Assembly: GCA_963966105.1 (NCBI GenBank)
Contig: OZ014533.1
Span: 154,458,776 to 154,522,775, forward strand
Reading direction: 5' to 3'
DNA length: 64,000 bases
Origin: Volucella zonaria
Taxonomy: Eukaryota; Arthropoda; Insecta; Diptera; Syrphidae
The position numbers and the translations under genes are program-made. The notes below the pieces were generated by a model, which saw only the letters and a list, made by a program, of their open reading frames with translations, was not told the DNA's origin and made no database searches. Of the stretch, positions 22,361-33,960 are shown one piece after another (the first letter of the stretch is position 1; each line of letters opens with the position of its first letter).

Positions 22361-23459
22361 GGTTTTTTTTTTTGCCGAAAAGACTATATTTTATTCAAAA
22401 GGTCACGGAGTTATGGATCCACTCGCGTATGTGAGCCCCCGACGCATATTGACTTAGCGAAGCCTATAGCTATCGCTCTCTTCTAAGACGCCAGCCAGGT
22501 TTTGGAATCGTCAACTCCATCTAAAACCAGTTAATTCGGCTTGGTGCCTATTGTCGCAGAAGCCGTATGTGTTGTGTCATTATGTCATACGCCAGACGGG
22601 ACAGTGTAGTTCGTAGTTTGTCTTCGTTTGCTCTTGACATTCGATTGTAAAACCTTTACATCAAAGGTTAATGCGCGACTTTTTAGGAAAAAAACTGAAA
22701 AGATAAAAACACCTGCTAGTAAGTTGACTCGAAATGTCATGCCATAAACACATATCGTAAAAAAGTGAAACGAAAATTAGATTTTTGCCCTCTCCACTTC
22801 CTCTTCTGTCATTGCAAAAATATTTTATTGTGGCTTTTCACGTAATGTGTTCTGCGAAGAAATAAAAAGAAATAAATTCACAAGGTCGTAACTTTGTATC
22901 CATCTTCTAGCCTATGAGTTCCCAAGAAAGGACAAATTCTTCTCTGGCATTTAAAAAAAGCTACTGTTGGCAGATTTAAAAGGCAAAAGTCAAAAGTCGT
23001 AGCCAAAAGGGATTCAAATTTCAACACATTTAATCTAAAAAAGCTAGAACCAAGGCGAACTATACAACTAACATATGCTGAAGGTGTCATCCGAATACTG
23101 ACGCGCATAACAAATCTGATGACTAATTGGGCGACAGCTACTCGGAGCAATGTTTATTAGAAAGTAAAGTGCAAAGTGCAAGTTAAGTCCTCCCATTGGA
23201 TTTTCTTTTTTTTTATGTTACCGTGGCACGCAACTACTAAATTATTGAAGGTCACTGTCATAAAACTAATACACCCCACTGTAGGTCTTAATTGTAATTG
23301 TACACATGTGCATGGAGTCATGAAACAGTCGGTCGCGTGTACTTTCTTCAATGCGTCGACGAAAATTATGTCATCGAAAATGCGTCCAGTGAATGATGCA
23401 AAATTAAAACGACTTGGCCCAAGAGCTGGTCTTTCATATTTCCTCTCATCTGATCCTCT
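22361..23459. other. Unassigned stretch
   Basis: No transposase, RT or host coding motif was recognised. Several T and A runs are present. Frames up to 95 codons near 23176-23463 show no family signature. Confidence 0.35.
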
Positions 23460-23940
23460 CTAGTCTGGTAATCAGACAACATTTGCCGATTTTGTTTATT
23501 ATTTACAGGACATTCACATAGGAAATTCTCCACGGTTTCGTTATTATTCTCACGGCAGCTTAGGACACTTCACACTACGTTCAGATGACAGTGAGAACGC
23601 TGTTGGACTTTCCCGCAGAGCATGCGTTTGGTCTGCTGCAATTCAGAGATCCATGTCACAAACGGGTGTTCTTACAAAAAGCCGCACTGTTGATGAAAGC
23701 CCTAACCGAGGGCACTAGCAGACCGAATCAGATTTATTGGCGGTCTCATTTCCCCAGACTAAGACTCAAGACAAAACGTTGCTTGGAGGTGAGTAGGAGA
23801 TCTAAAAAGGCCTTAAGCGTAAGTTGGCTATCGTTACAGACGCGATATTTCTCCACCTCCAACTGTTTCTCACAATATAGTTTACGGTCATCAGAACTAG
23901 AACAGGAAGTGAAGTAAGTGAAGTCTACAATTGCCATCCT
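23460..23940 (-). pseudogene. RNase H-bearing non-LTR retroelement, C-terminal fragment
   Basis: The minus strand shows VCNDSQLTLKAFLDLLLTSK near 23780-23860 (RNase H segment .SDSQAA.KAL), then TRLWHGSLNCSRPNACSAGK near 23600-23660. CRENNNETVENFLCECP near 23505-23560 is the terminal Cys/His segment (C...E.ET.EH.LC.CP). This is the same layout as at 406-1000 but a different copy. The end lies near 23460. Confidence 0.72.
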
Positions 23941-24099
23941 CTACAAAACGCCAGCGCCACAACCACTGACCCAGAATAGAATTGATGGACTTACGTGTAA
24001 GTCCAGAGAAACTTTGTTCCAGAAAGCGTACAGCGCCTTGGAGGTTTTCGACACCACATAACCACAAAGATGTTTGTTACCCATTGTGACACTTATCTT
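23941..24099. other. Short unassigned spacer
   Basis: Nothing recognised between the retroelement fragment and the mariner end. Confidence 0.3.
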
Positions 24100-24183
24100 C
24101 GTTGGAGAAAAGGACAATTGTCATTCTTTTTAAACAACAACCGCCAACTATACGTCAGCTCGGGTACTTCTGGGACAACCTCG
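24100..24183 (-). mobile_element. Lone 5' end of a 7211-type mariner
   Basis: The reverse complement of this stretch starts CGAGGTTGTCCCAGAAGTAC and continues CCGAGCTGACGTATAGTTGG, then GTTGTTTAAAAAGAATGACA. It follows the first 80-odd bp of the mariner at 7211, with one base deleted inside the terminal repeat. TA at 24184-24185 lies outside. No transposase remains on the inner side. Confidence 0.78.
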
Positions 24184-24611
24184 TATATGCATGAAGAAAA
24201 TTCCTTTAACTCCGTATGCACGGATTTGATCGATCAGAGCCAGATCGAGTCAGACAGTGCCATAGTTTTAAATCGCCCTAAGTGAAGTTGAGATATTACT
24301 CGTACTTCGAGTTTTGACAAAAAAAAAACCTAGAATGGAGAAGTTCCTCTTTCAAGCTCTGTGAAGCCGTATAATTTTGCATATAGATTTGTGGGACCTA
24401 CGATTTTTTGCCGCCATAGATGGTGGATTTAATTGTAAAAGATCATCTGACCTTCGAGATTTGTCATTGCCTACTGAAGCAGCTGAAAACTAAAGCCATG
24501 CGATCGCACAACTAACTTTATGCAAAAAGGAATTCGCATAGTCGACCAGTTAAAGGATTAGAAAGCCGCAAGTAATATATCCACGCAAAATGAGATCAAT
24601 GGTGAAATTTA
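24184..24611. other. Unassigned spacer
   Basis: No recognisable element between the lone mariner end and the DD41D copy at 24612. It includes a run of nine A near 24321. Confidence 0.35.
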
Positions 24612-25845
24612 CAGGGTCTTCCAATAGGGACTTCCGAACTTTGACAGGTGATAGCGGCCATATTGTTGAAGCTACATCTGTCAAATTGGCTTTCATTTAT
24701 TCTGTCTGTTTTGCCAATCAGCATGGACGGACATAGTGTTCAACAACACGTGCAAATGGTAAAATTGTTTTATCAAAATGGGTGTTCTGTTCGGGCAACT
24801 TTCCGCGCGCTTCGCCCATTTTACGGTCGCCATAATCGTCCTACTGAGAGGACCATTCGCAGTCTGGTGGATAAATTTGATTCCACTGGTTCAGTAAACG
24901 ATAAACCAACACCCGTACGTCGGACAGGATCTGCCGAAAACATCGCCGCTGTCCCAAAGAGTGTGCAGGAGATTCCGAGGCAGTCGATTTCGCGGCGCTT
25001 ACAAGAACTCGGCCTTTCGCAGATCACATCTTGGCGAACTTTGCGTCATGACTTGGGTCCTGCACCCGTATAAAATTCAACTGACTAAGGAGCTAAAAGT
25101 AAACAACCATAGACAACGACGTGTGCTGCCTTAATGGGCTCTGGAACAGTTGGAAACTGACCCTAATTTTCATCAAAAAATCAGTTTCAACGATGAGGCG
25201 CATTTCTAGATGAATGGGTACGCCAACAAACAAAATTGTCGAATTTGGGACGATACCAATCCACATGAGATCCAAGAGCGTCCAATGCATCTTGAAATAG
25301 TCACTGTTTGGTGTGGATTTTGGGCTAGCGACGTCGTCGGTCCATATTTCTTTGAGAACGACTTTGGCCAGGCCGTCACCGTCAACGGCGAGCGCTATAG
25401 GTCGTTCATTACCAACATCATGTAGTTTCAACAGGATGGCACTACGTATCACACAGCTCACGCCACATTGGAAATCTTTTACGAACGATTCGAGGGCATG
25501 GCCATCTCACGTGGAGGTGATATGAACTGGCAACCGAGGTCGTACGATTTGACCCCGTTAGACTTTTTCTTGTGGGGTTTTCTGAAGTCGCAGGTCTATA
25601 CGAATAAGCCACAAACCACAGCGGCCCTCCAAGCCAACATAAGCCATGCCATCGGTCAAATTCAGCCTGATTTATGCGTCAGATTCATGGAAAATTGAAC
25701 ATTTCGGATGCACGCCAACCAGAGAAGCCGCGGCGGACATTTGAACGATTTATATTCCATACATAATGGTGGATGATTACGATATCTCACACACACTTTG
25801 TTTTATTTAAATTTAAAGATAGGAAGCGCTTAATTAAAGACCCTT
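24612..25845 (+). mobile_element. DD41D (rosa-like) element A with TA-flanked ends
   Basis: This 1234-bp element has short imperfect ends (CAGGGTCTTCCAATAGGG at 24612, and the reverse complement AAGGGTCTTTAATTA at the other end), with TA at 24610-24611 and 25846-25847. The transposase starts at Met 24723 (MDGHSVQQHVQMV). It has KLFYQNGCSVRATFRALRPF, RHNRPTERTIR, a second HTH RRLQELGLSQ near 24990, DEAHF near 25193 followed by a stop, NKQNC, GPYFFEND near 25345 and VTVNGERYRS. QQDGTTYHTA is near 25430 and RSYDLTPLDFFLWGFL near 25540-25580. Asp-to-Asp spacing is 41 residues. Stops and at least three frame changes inactivate it. Very similar to element B at 37168. Confidence 0.92.
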
Positions 25846-28689
25846 TAGTTAGAGTAAAGTTCTAACCGAAAACATGGTACCTACCCTCTGCCAAGTCCCG
25901 GGAAAAGAAATACTCACTGTTAGTTGCCCTGCAAAACGAAACAAGAACAAAGGCTAGCCCCAGGATCTAGCCGAACTATTTGCGAAGGGCCCAGAGCATT
26001 ATGCAGCAGATATCTTAGCCATTCCAGGGAAAGGTCAAAAAGGTATGAAAAACTGCGACAAACACAGCATATGACCTTTAATAAATTAAAATTATGACCC
26101 AACGGACTCATATAAACCAAGCACTTATCTATGTACAGAGAGAAGGATTTTTTGAGGGTTGAAGAAAGAGACCCTTTCATAGGCTTGCCATTGCTTACCT
26201 GCTGAGACTATGGTGACGCCATAGAATTACTTTTCTGCTTTTCGTCATTGACTTGTGTGATCCGAACCCGCATTGTCCGTGGGTTAAAGTACTTAACCAC
26301 TGTGCCGCCATGGTCATTTTTACAGTGATAAAAAACGCCTGTTTGGAGACGTAAAAGAATAGATATTGAGCATTCGATGCTAGGTCGAACGTCTAATCGA
26401 AATCCGCATTAAGGGTAAGTTATTTAAAAATAAAATAATTACGTCGTATAAGAAAGTCTCCACTGGCTTCTTCACACAGCTAATGGACAATATTCGAAAT
26501 GTTGAAATTGCTTTGGTATTTAGTGATAGCATTTCGATAAACCGTTTGATCGAATATATCAAACTTACAGTTTCTTCATCTCAATATTTGGAAAAGAGAT
26601 ATAACGGCCGCCAAACTAACCAAATAGACTACAATGCGATGAACGCAAATTACCAACGCTTCTGAGCTGCACAGAGTTGGTCTCCAACCATTAGTTACAT
26701 TGAAGAAATTGATACACACATTCATATTCCAAAGAACATCAGCGAGCTAGATCCACTTTAACAACAACGCGCTATTCAGGAAACTCCTGGTTTGATGAAC
26801 AATCCAGAAACAAGTTACGGAAATTTTGTTAGGGTATAAAAACATCGTTTCAGGGCAACATACTGAACCTAGTAGCCACAGTAGATGCCGAGAATATGAG
26901 CAGGGCTTCTGTATAAACAATGGCGACAAGCCCAACATTCGTTTTTCCAGTAAAAAGTACCAACAGGACAACCTATAACCACCTGGCCATAACGAAGTGG
27001 CGAAAACAGTTTCCAAATTTTAGTGATTCCGAGCATCACCTGAATTCTTTTCTTCGATTCAGTTAGATTAATGGAATCGCAAAATCGTTTGCTCGATTCA
27101 CGTGAATCTGTATAGAAATATCAGCCATGTCGGAATCGCATACATAAGATCCTATCGACCATATTTCTATAGCAAACTGCGCCATCGGTCAATCGTAATA
27201 GAAAAAAGCCTAGGAAACCTAAATCAATCGTCACTATCTCTTCACTGATTTTAAGGCTACCTGTTACAGTCTCTATTGGGCCGTCTATGTCAATGTTTGG
27301 AGATCCCTGTACAGTGCATGCTGCCACATAAGGATGAACAACAACCTCACCATGTCTTTGACATTCAATAATATTTAAAAAGACAGGGTGACACAATGTC
27401 ATGTAATTAATTAAGAATAGTGCCAAACTTGACAGTGGCAGCGTGACAACTACTCATATACCTCACTTTGCTTTTATTTCCCAAAACAATGCCCCAGCAG
27501 GGATGAGTTTTAGACTTCGAAAAAGACATTAATCATGCCAGTTCTGCTCCATTAAGCTGACACACATGCAGATTCAACCGAAACGAATGAATACCGTTTT
27601 TCCTTATTCGCTTCAAAAGTAAGATTACTCAGAAGACAACGGTTAAGAGCTATTCCCTTGACAGTTTTGACCTAATCAATACCCGTGCATCCGATGTTTT
27701 TAATGTGGAGTACATTTATAGTGAATAAACATCAACCCTACGACTCGAAATTTTCGAGTGACGTCCGGAAGGTTTATCAACAGGAACAGCAGCACCTCGC
27801 CTGCCCACCCAATGTGATTAGTCCAACCAACACAGTATGCGGTATGCTAAGAACCCGACCCGAATGTCGTGGTCAACTTTCTTTCCAAGAGCTCTTAAAA
27901 AAACTCTTTTTCAAGCCACTTCAAGATCCGTACGGATATCCTCGTTGTTAAGAGGAATAACCATTTCAACGATACCATCCCTCCCATTAAGCCCCTCTTA
28001 CCTTCTGACACTCCAATAAGGGCATTTTCGAATAAAGCTGTCCAGCCAGGACTTCGTAAAGCAGCACTTAGCAACGCAATGCTGACTACGTATTATTACT
28101 GCGAACACATTCTGTCAAAACGACATGGAAATGGTGGTGCTGAAAAAAAATATTATAACATGTGCGCACTTACGCACTTAATTATACGTCTCATACATAC
28201 GAGTACTTCGGTACGTTGCAGCTCACCCCTTCGTCATAGCTTTGCAATTGAACAGGCAATCACGAAAGGGGTGGCTGTATGTTTGCAAGATAATTTATTG
28301 CGATTGTTCTTTTATTTTCCATGTTCGAACACAGTATTGTAATTTAATAATTCACGAGCGTGACTTGCAGCAAAAGACGTTGTATCCTTGTTAGAATGGA
28401 AAGGAACGTAACAAGAAACGACCTACATATACTCGCACAGAGGCTGTAAAGAATTGTTGAAATTCTTTTTCATCGTTACAAATGATTGTCATTATTTTAA
28501 TTTACAAAGTGCTCAATTCCAAAAAACAAAAAGCAGTCGTAAAAATTTTTCGAGTTTCAGAATTTCAATTTAAAATTATTCATTAATACTCGCATACGAA
28601 TGTACGAGTATCAATGTGAGTTTGACCTTAGTCCTGGTACTGACAATAAGGTATGCCAACCTAATCCATAATAAATGATTTATTCCACA
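25846..28689. other. Mostly unassigned stretch
   Basis: Apart from the tRNA-like segment at 26240-26315 nothing is firm. Near 26875 ATVDAENMSRASV weakly resembles an RT segment (TVD..NAF). The minus-strand frame 27121-27426 (101 codons, including GPIETVTGSLKISEEIVTID) and the plus-strand frame 27685-27951 show no family signature. ACGAGTA motifs occur near 28200 and 28600. Confidence 0.3.
26240..26315 (-). repeat. tRNA-like segment, possible SINE head
   Basis: Read on the minus strand: GGCGGCACAGTGGTTAAGTA, then a short arm CCCACGGACAATGCGG and GGGTTCGGATC. The first part resembles an A box (GGC.CAGTGG), the last a B box (GGTTCGANTC). Spacing of about 35 bp is in the range of internal pol III promoters. 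There is no clean acceptor stem, so a SINE or tRNA relic is more likely than a functional tRNA. Confidence 0.4.
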
Positions 28690-28830
28690 CAAAAAAGGAG
28701 CCAGAACAAATTGGACCTAAGAGATTACAGTGTAAATAATGATGTGCCTCAAGGTTGTATTCTTGGTCCACCTCTTTTAAACATTATGTCTTATTATACC
28801 ATATACGCAGCTCTCTATAGCTTATGAGTC
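28690..28830 (+). pseudogene. Short non-LTR RT fragment
   Basis: The plus strand near 28741-28790 reads DVPQGCILGPPLLNIMSYY, the RT motif (GVPQG..LGPLLF.IY). No neighbouring RT motifs were found before or after. Confidence 0.5.
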
Positions 28831-29199
28831 GAAAATATTACCCGATATCACGATGGAAGCAATAGTTTAACTGTTCACCTCACTAATGTTGGTCAGAGCT
28901 ATGAGTCAAGGAAGACAACGACTATATGAACCGTTGGTGTGGTTTGCTTCCATCTCGAAGAGTGAATGCGATGACGGAAGATTTCCGTTTTGGTAGTTTG
29001 CTGAAGTGGAGAATGAGTCGCAATCAATTTGGTTTTAATGAACTAGAGGTGATAAGTGCAACATTTCGTTTAGTGAAGAGAATATTTGTTAGAGCTCATG
29101 TCGATAGCAGCTGCAGCCCAACCTTGACTAAGATGAAATTGAATTGACTAAGGAAGACAAGCATAAGCTAGAACGTACTGGAAAAGTGTACGCAATCAC

Positions 29200-29506
29200 A
29201 ATATGCTTAAATATTATCAGAGATGTCCAGAAATAATATCCCACAACTTTCCTATATGTAATGTGAAGTCCGAGACCTTTAATGTCAAAACCGGTTTTAG
29301 ACAAAGTGCTGCGCTGTCATGTGACTTCCTTAACATCATACTTGAAAGAATTGAGCGCAACTCACAGGCGACCGCTGAAGGTCAACCTTTCAAAAGTTTG
29401 TGCAACTGCTAGCGTACGGCGATAATATTGACATAATTTCGAGAACTTAGCGGGCTGTCACCGATGTGTTCGCTAGTATTGAAACGGAAGCTGCCACAAT
29501 GGGTTT
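29200..29506 (+). pseudogene. RTE/craft-like RT, left part, split by a DD41D element
   Basis: The plus strand reads VKSETFNVKTGFRQSAALSC then DFLNIILERIERNSQA near 29260-29360 (RGLRQGD..SC..FN..LE). KLLAYGDNIDIISRT near 29400-29440 has the YADD box as YGDN. ETEAATMGL is near 29480-29505. The frame is interrupted exactly after GL by the DD41D element C and resumes at about 30243. Same family as 19040-19510 and similar to 53945-55150. Confidence 0.8.
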
Positions 29507-29508
29507 AT

Positions 29509-30242
29509 AACGAAGGTTTGGTTTTTAAACTAGCAACACTGTTTCTACAGATTGTAAATTTGACAGTTGAAAATTGATTTGTGATGAGTACGTTTTGACC
29601 TTTTACGATGAATAGATTAACCCCAGAACAAAACGTGCAAATTGTGCAAACTTATTTTGAAAACCGTGGTTCGGTTCGCCAAACTTATCGTGCGCTACGT
29701 CCATTTTACGGTCGAAATAATCGTCCATCTGAGCAAATTATTCGGAACACAATGAATCGTTTTCGCACCACGTACACTCTAGTGGATAATACGCATCCCC
29801 AAAGACGACAAACAGTGCGAACAGAAGAAGTTATTGCCGTTCTAGAGCGTAGGAGCACGATTCGCCACTGTGCACAGTAATTGGAGCTATGACCATCCAC
29901 TTTGTGGAAGATTTTACGAAAAGATCTTGGCTTAAAAGCTTATAAGATCCAGCTTGTACAAGAGTTGAAACCGCATGACCATTATACGCGTCGTAGGTTC
30001 GGTGTATGGGCCGAAAACATGATTCAGCATGATCCTCATTTTCAACGCAAAATTTTGTTCTCCGATGGCCTCATCATTTTTGGTTAAATAGATATGTAAG
30101 CAAGCAAAATTGCCGAATTTGGAGTGGAGAAAACCCAGAAGCCTTTGTCAAGACGCCCTTACAACCATTAAAACTCACTGTTTGGTGTGCTTTATGGGCT
30201 GGTGGAATCATCGGGCAATATTTCAACAAGAAGGGGCACAAC
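29509..30242 (+). mobile_element. DD41D element C, 3'-deleted
   Basis: The left boundary is set by the break in the RT frame at the TA of 29507-29508. The transposase starts at Met 29608: MNRLTPEQNVQIVQTYFENR, then SVRQTYRALRPFYGRNNRPS, a decayed second HTH, and LRKDLGLKAYKIQLVQELKP near 29915-29970. IQHDPHFQRKILFSDGL is near 30030-30070 (first catalytic Asp kept, GLI in place of EAH), NKQNCRI near 30095 and GIIGQYFNKKGHN near 30207-30245. Everything after GHN, with the second and third Asp, is missing. It is nested in the RTE-like RT. Confidence 0.82.
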
Positions 30243-30600
30243 ATCGAAGATTTGGACAGAAATTCATAGTTGACAGCTATAATTTCGAGGTAGTAAGGGA
30301 CTTTATGTACTTTTGAGCTAAGAGGACAATTGAGTACTAAGCCCCTATCCCGAAAAACTTGAGCATCGCGGTCCTACTGTATGGCGCTGAAGCATGAACT
30401 TTACGAGCTATACAGCAACATCAATTTAGTCAAAAAAAACTGCGCATCAGTCCTGAGATGGCTAGGAGAAGTAGAAGGGGACCTCTACCGAGTGGGAGTG
30501 CAAAACTAGAGGCAGTTAGCTAAAGACCAGGGTAGCTGGACAGACTTGTTAGTTGATGCTCAAGCTCACACCGAACTGTAACCCCTCCAAGTGGGTAAGT
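30243..30600 (+). pseudogene. RTE/craft-like RT, right part after the DD41D insertion
   Basis: The plus strand resumes with FGQKFIVDSYNFEVVRDFMY near 30253-30312, the RT connector (.IDS..FEVV.DF.YLG), then QLSTKPL near 30331 and VLLYGAEA near 30370 (LP.LLYG.E.W). The remaining C-terminus is decayed and ends near TELxPLQVGK at about 30570-30600. Together with 29200-29506 it forms one interrupted element. Part of the RT around the insertion has also been lost. Confidence 0.75.
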
Positions 30601-31219
30601 AAGTAATGTGAAGTTTTTTATAGCTGTTTTTGTGTACCACACATCTCCGAAATTTCCAATAACTATCAACTTTGGTAGCATAAATTAAGATATCCCTACT
30701 ACACTTGGCAATCTAAGTCCAAGATAAATATGAAGACTAGCTTGCGTTTCATGCACCACTTTGCTCTTGATTTTGAATTAGCAAATAAGCCCTAGTTCTG
30801 ATAAGGTAAGGTCTTCTTCTTCACATAAATTACAATGAATTAGCGAAATGCTATTAACGCTAATATTTTAGGCACGAGCGTATCTATATCAACTAGTTTA
30901 AATCTACTATTGATAATATATGGGTGCAAACGTAAGCAAGACAATTAAGATTCAAAATGCTGTAATCAAACAGAATGGCACAATCTATCGTAGTTGAGTC
31001 TATCTTGATGAATCGTTCTATCATTCTGGGACAACATAGAAAATGTCAGCTGACTGTGAAGAATTTTCCGTGATCTATAAGTTTTACTGCATAAATTCTA
31101 CCTGCCTGAAAGGCCACATTTTTGGCCACTTGTGTATATTGATGGTCGTTTTTACGTAATATGCTATGTTGTCTAGGGACGAATATGAAAATCAGATAGC
31201 AGTGTCGTGAGGAACGGAA
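30601..31219. other. Unassigned spacer
   Basis: No recognised coding or repeat signal between the RTE-like tail and the mariner beginning at 31222. Confidence 0.35.
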
Positions 31220-31221
31220 TA

Positions 31222-32473
31222 CCACCTTGATCAAAAAGTTCCCGACTACACCCACCGTATGGCGCTCCCATTGTTCCGATTTGAGCCCTTTTTGTAAATT
31301 TGTTGTTGACATTCCCTTTAAACCTTAGCGTCATAGCTTGACGCGATTTTTTACACTTTTAGAAATCGATTTAAATTTGCAACAACGAACTTGTATTCAA
31401 TTTTGTGTAAAAGACGGATTTAATGGTGCGCGAACGTTGGAAATGTTGGAAAAGTGTTTCTGCAATGACTCTCTAAAGAAAACGGTCGTTTACCAGTGGC
31501 ACGAGCGGTTCAAAAGTGGTCGTAAGTCAATCGAAGATGATGAACGCAGTGGCAGACCATCGACTACGAAAACATTGATGAAGTAAAAGAAATGTTGGTC
31601 AATAACCGCAAATTAACCATCGGAGAGATAGCGGGGGACTTGAACATTGCCTATGGATCCGTCCAAGACATTTTGGTTAATGATTTGGGTTTCCGTTGTG
31701 TAGCAGCAAAGTTGGTGCCAAAAGACCTCAATTTCATGCGAAAAAGAGATCGTGTTGACGTCGCAAAAGAGATGATTTGCATTTGCGAGGCTGAACCCGA
31801 TCCCACATTCATCAAAAGGATCATTACTCGACACGAGGCGTAGGTTTATGAGTACGACACGCAATCCAGACATCAGGCAAGTGAATGGCGTTCACCAAAT
31901 GAGCCGAGACCAAAAAAACCACGTCGTTTTCAGTCAAAAAGAAAATGCTCACGGTTTTCATGGATTATAACGGTCCAGGCCAGACAGTAAACACAGATTA
32001 TTACGAGTATTTGGGCGTTATGAGACGTTTCCGTGAAGCAATTCACCGAAAGAGACCAGAATTGTGGGCAGAAAACTCGTGGATTTTGCACCATGATAAC
32101 GCACCGTCGCCGTCGCACAGTGCCATCATTATTCGTAATTTTTTGACGAAAAATGCAACAAATACCATCCAACAGCCACCGAATTCACCTGATTTGGCTC
32201 CCTGTGGCTTCTTTCTGTTCAATCGAGTTAAAAAACCACTACGGGGAACGCGTTTCAGCAGCCGAGAGGAAGTTATGGAAAAATCGTAGGAAGCATTGAT
32301 GGAAATACCGAAAACCAAATATAAAAAATGTTTCGAGGATTGGATCAAATGCTGGCATAAGTGTGTTGCAGTCGATAGGGATTACTTTAAAGGGGACAAT
32401 ATACATGGATTTAGATGAATAAACTTGTATTTCCAATTTTCTGAATGGATTCCAGGAATTTTGATCAAGGTAG
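31222..32473 (+). mobile_element. Mariner (DD34D) copy 2, full length with ends
   Basis: This 1252-bp element is flanked by TA (31220-31221 and 32474-32475). Its ends are CCACCTTGATCAAAA (31222-31236) and the reverse complement of 32459-32473 (14 of 15 matching). The transposase runs from about 31365: LNLQQRTCIQFCVKDGFNGA, ARTLEMLEKCF, KKTVVYQWHERFKSGRKSIE, ERSGRPST, VKEMLVNNRKLTIGEIAGDL. First catalytic motif (GDETW) reads RHEA plus a stop, so Asp became His. Second is HHDNAPSPSHS with two residues inserted. Third is PDLAPCGFFLF with Asp replaced by Gly. Spacing minus the insertion is 34. About 345 residues in all, dead. Near-identical in parts to copy 1 at 1988. Confidence 0.93.
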
Positions 32474-32475
32474 TA

Positions 32476-33089
32476 TACTGGATTAGATGAACAGACAAGA
32501 GATTTTTATTGAAAATCTGTAGGTGGCAGACTGGGCATTTTATGAATATCAGACTTGAAAACGACTTAAGACAACTTCATCCGACGTTCTAAAAGTGGAA
32601 ATTCAAATTCTCAGTCATTTGTTATATACACTCGTACGTAAAGGATTCACTACTAGTCTCTCAAACAGCTCCACCTATTGGAGTTTAAGAAATGTCGTAA
32701 AATATTCTAGGAAGAAAACGTCGGCAAACGTAGTAGGGTCATGTGCTCTGTTAAAAGGCAAACGGTTACTCATATGACAAACAATCCAACATAATGTATT
32801 GGATTTGCAGTTTGATAATGCGGGCCATTTCCTGTCATCCAAAGGAATCCCAACATAAAACGAATGGAAACAGCTCAACGTGCGGCGTTATGTAGACATC
32901 ATAATCAACTGGCGAGTCCCTTAGTGCAATTGCTGATTGAATCCTAACAATGAACAGGGACATACAGCAGTCATGATACCGTTCTTAGCATGCATCTGCC
33001 ATTAGAAATTGATTTCAATGAAGGCACAGACAAGAGTGGGCGTAACGCAATATCCATTGGGGATAATTTTCAAACCGATCCTTGACTAA
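32476..33089. other. Unassigned spacer
   Basis: Nothing recognised. Frames of about 60 codons here overlap on opposite strands and look like chance. Confidence 0.35.
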
Positions 33090-33960
33090 CTATCATGAAT
33101 AGACTTACTCCAAAAGAACGCGCTTCCGTATGATTCAAACTTATTTTGAAAATCGGTCTTCGAAAAGTATTAAAGGTCACGTGATATTTTTGGTTTTCCT
33201 GATTGAGCAGCTGAGTTAGTTATGTATTTTGTCGCGTCGTGAATAAATTTTGTGCCACATACCCAAAGCCAACAACATATCAACGTAATGTGCGTATTGC
33301 TGCTGCTGTGAATGAAAGTGGAAAGGCTGCAGACTCGGAAATATAAAATTCGGCGTCGATCCCAGCGATTTCGTCATTGTCGGTTTACACAAGTATGAGG
33401 GTTCTTGAGCAGCTTAAAGTCGACTCTCATTTTTATTGATAAATCGTGTTAAGTGACGAGGGTCACTTTTAGTTCACTGTGTTGATTTGTGAAGAGGCAA
33501 AATTGTTATTTTTGGAATGAGGTAAATCCAGAACAGAGCTCATCAGTCCTTATTTTTTCAAGCACCAGGGCGGAGATAATGGTACAGCCAATGACCAACG
33601 TTGCCGAACTATGAACAGTGATTATTTTTTCGGAAATATGGCGACGCTAATCTGGACTACAAGCTGCGCATGAGACCAGTAAAGACCATAAGTACACAAT
33701 CCAACGGCACTACTATATTATACGGGTATAGCGAAATAGACCAGGGAATTGGTCTCCGAAATCGTGCGGTTTGACGCCGCTCGATTACTTCTGGTGGGCT
33801 ATGGAATAACATTGATGAATGAATGGTGATCATGGCGTTGAAGTCTAATATTTATTGGTTAGCTAGAAATGAAAATGCTCGGACAAGCGGACCAAAATTT
33901 TACCAACAGAAAAGTGTTCAAATCATAATATCATGAATTATTTTTCAGAGGGAATAAAGA
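33090..33960 (+). mobile_element. DD41D element, badly decayed
   Basis: The plus strand starts MNRLTPKERASV near 33096, like element C, then QTYFENR and CATYPKPTTYQRNVRIAAAV near 33245-33310. IVLSDEGHF is near 33440-33470 (first Asp kept, Ala of DEAHF replaced by Gly). GGDNGTANDQRCRTMNSDYF is near 33570-33630 (V replaced in VTVNGQRY), and NWSPKSCGLTPLDYFWW near 33750-33800. The Asp before LTP is Gly. At least five frame breaks. Ends not identified. Confidence 0.75.

Noticed and set aside
26240..26315. A functional tRNA gene on the minus strand.
   Set aside because: A and B boxes are recognisable but no seven-base acceptor stem or anticodon loop could be formed. Reported as tRNA-like only.
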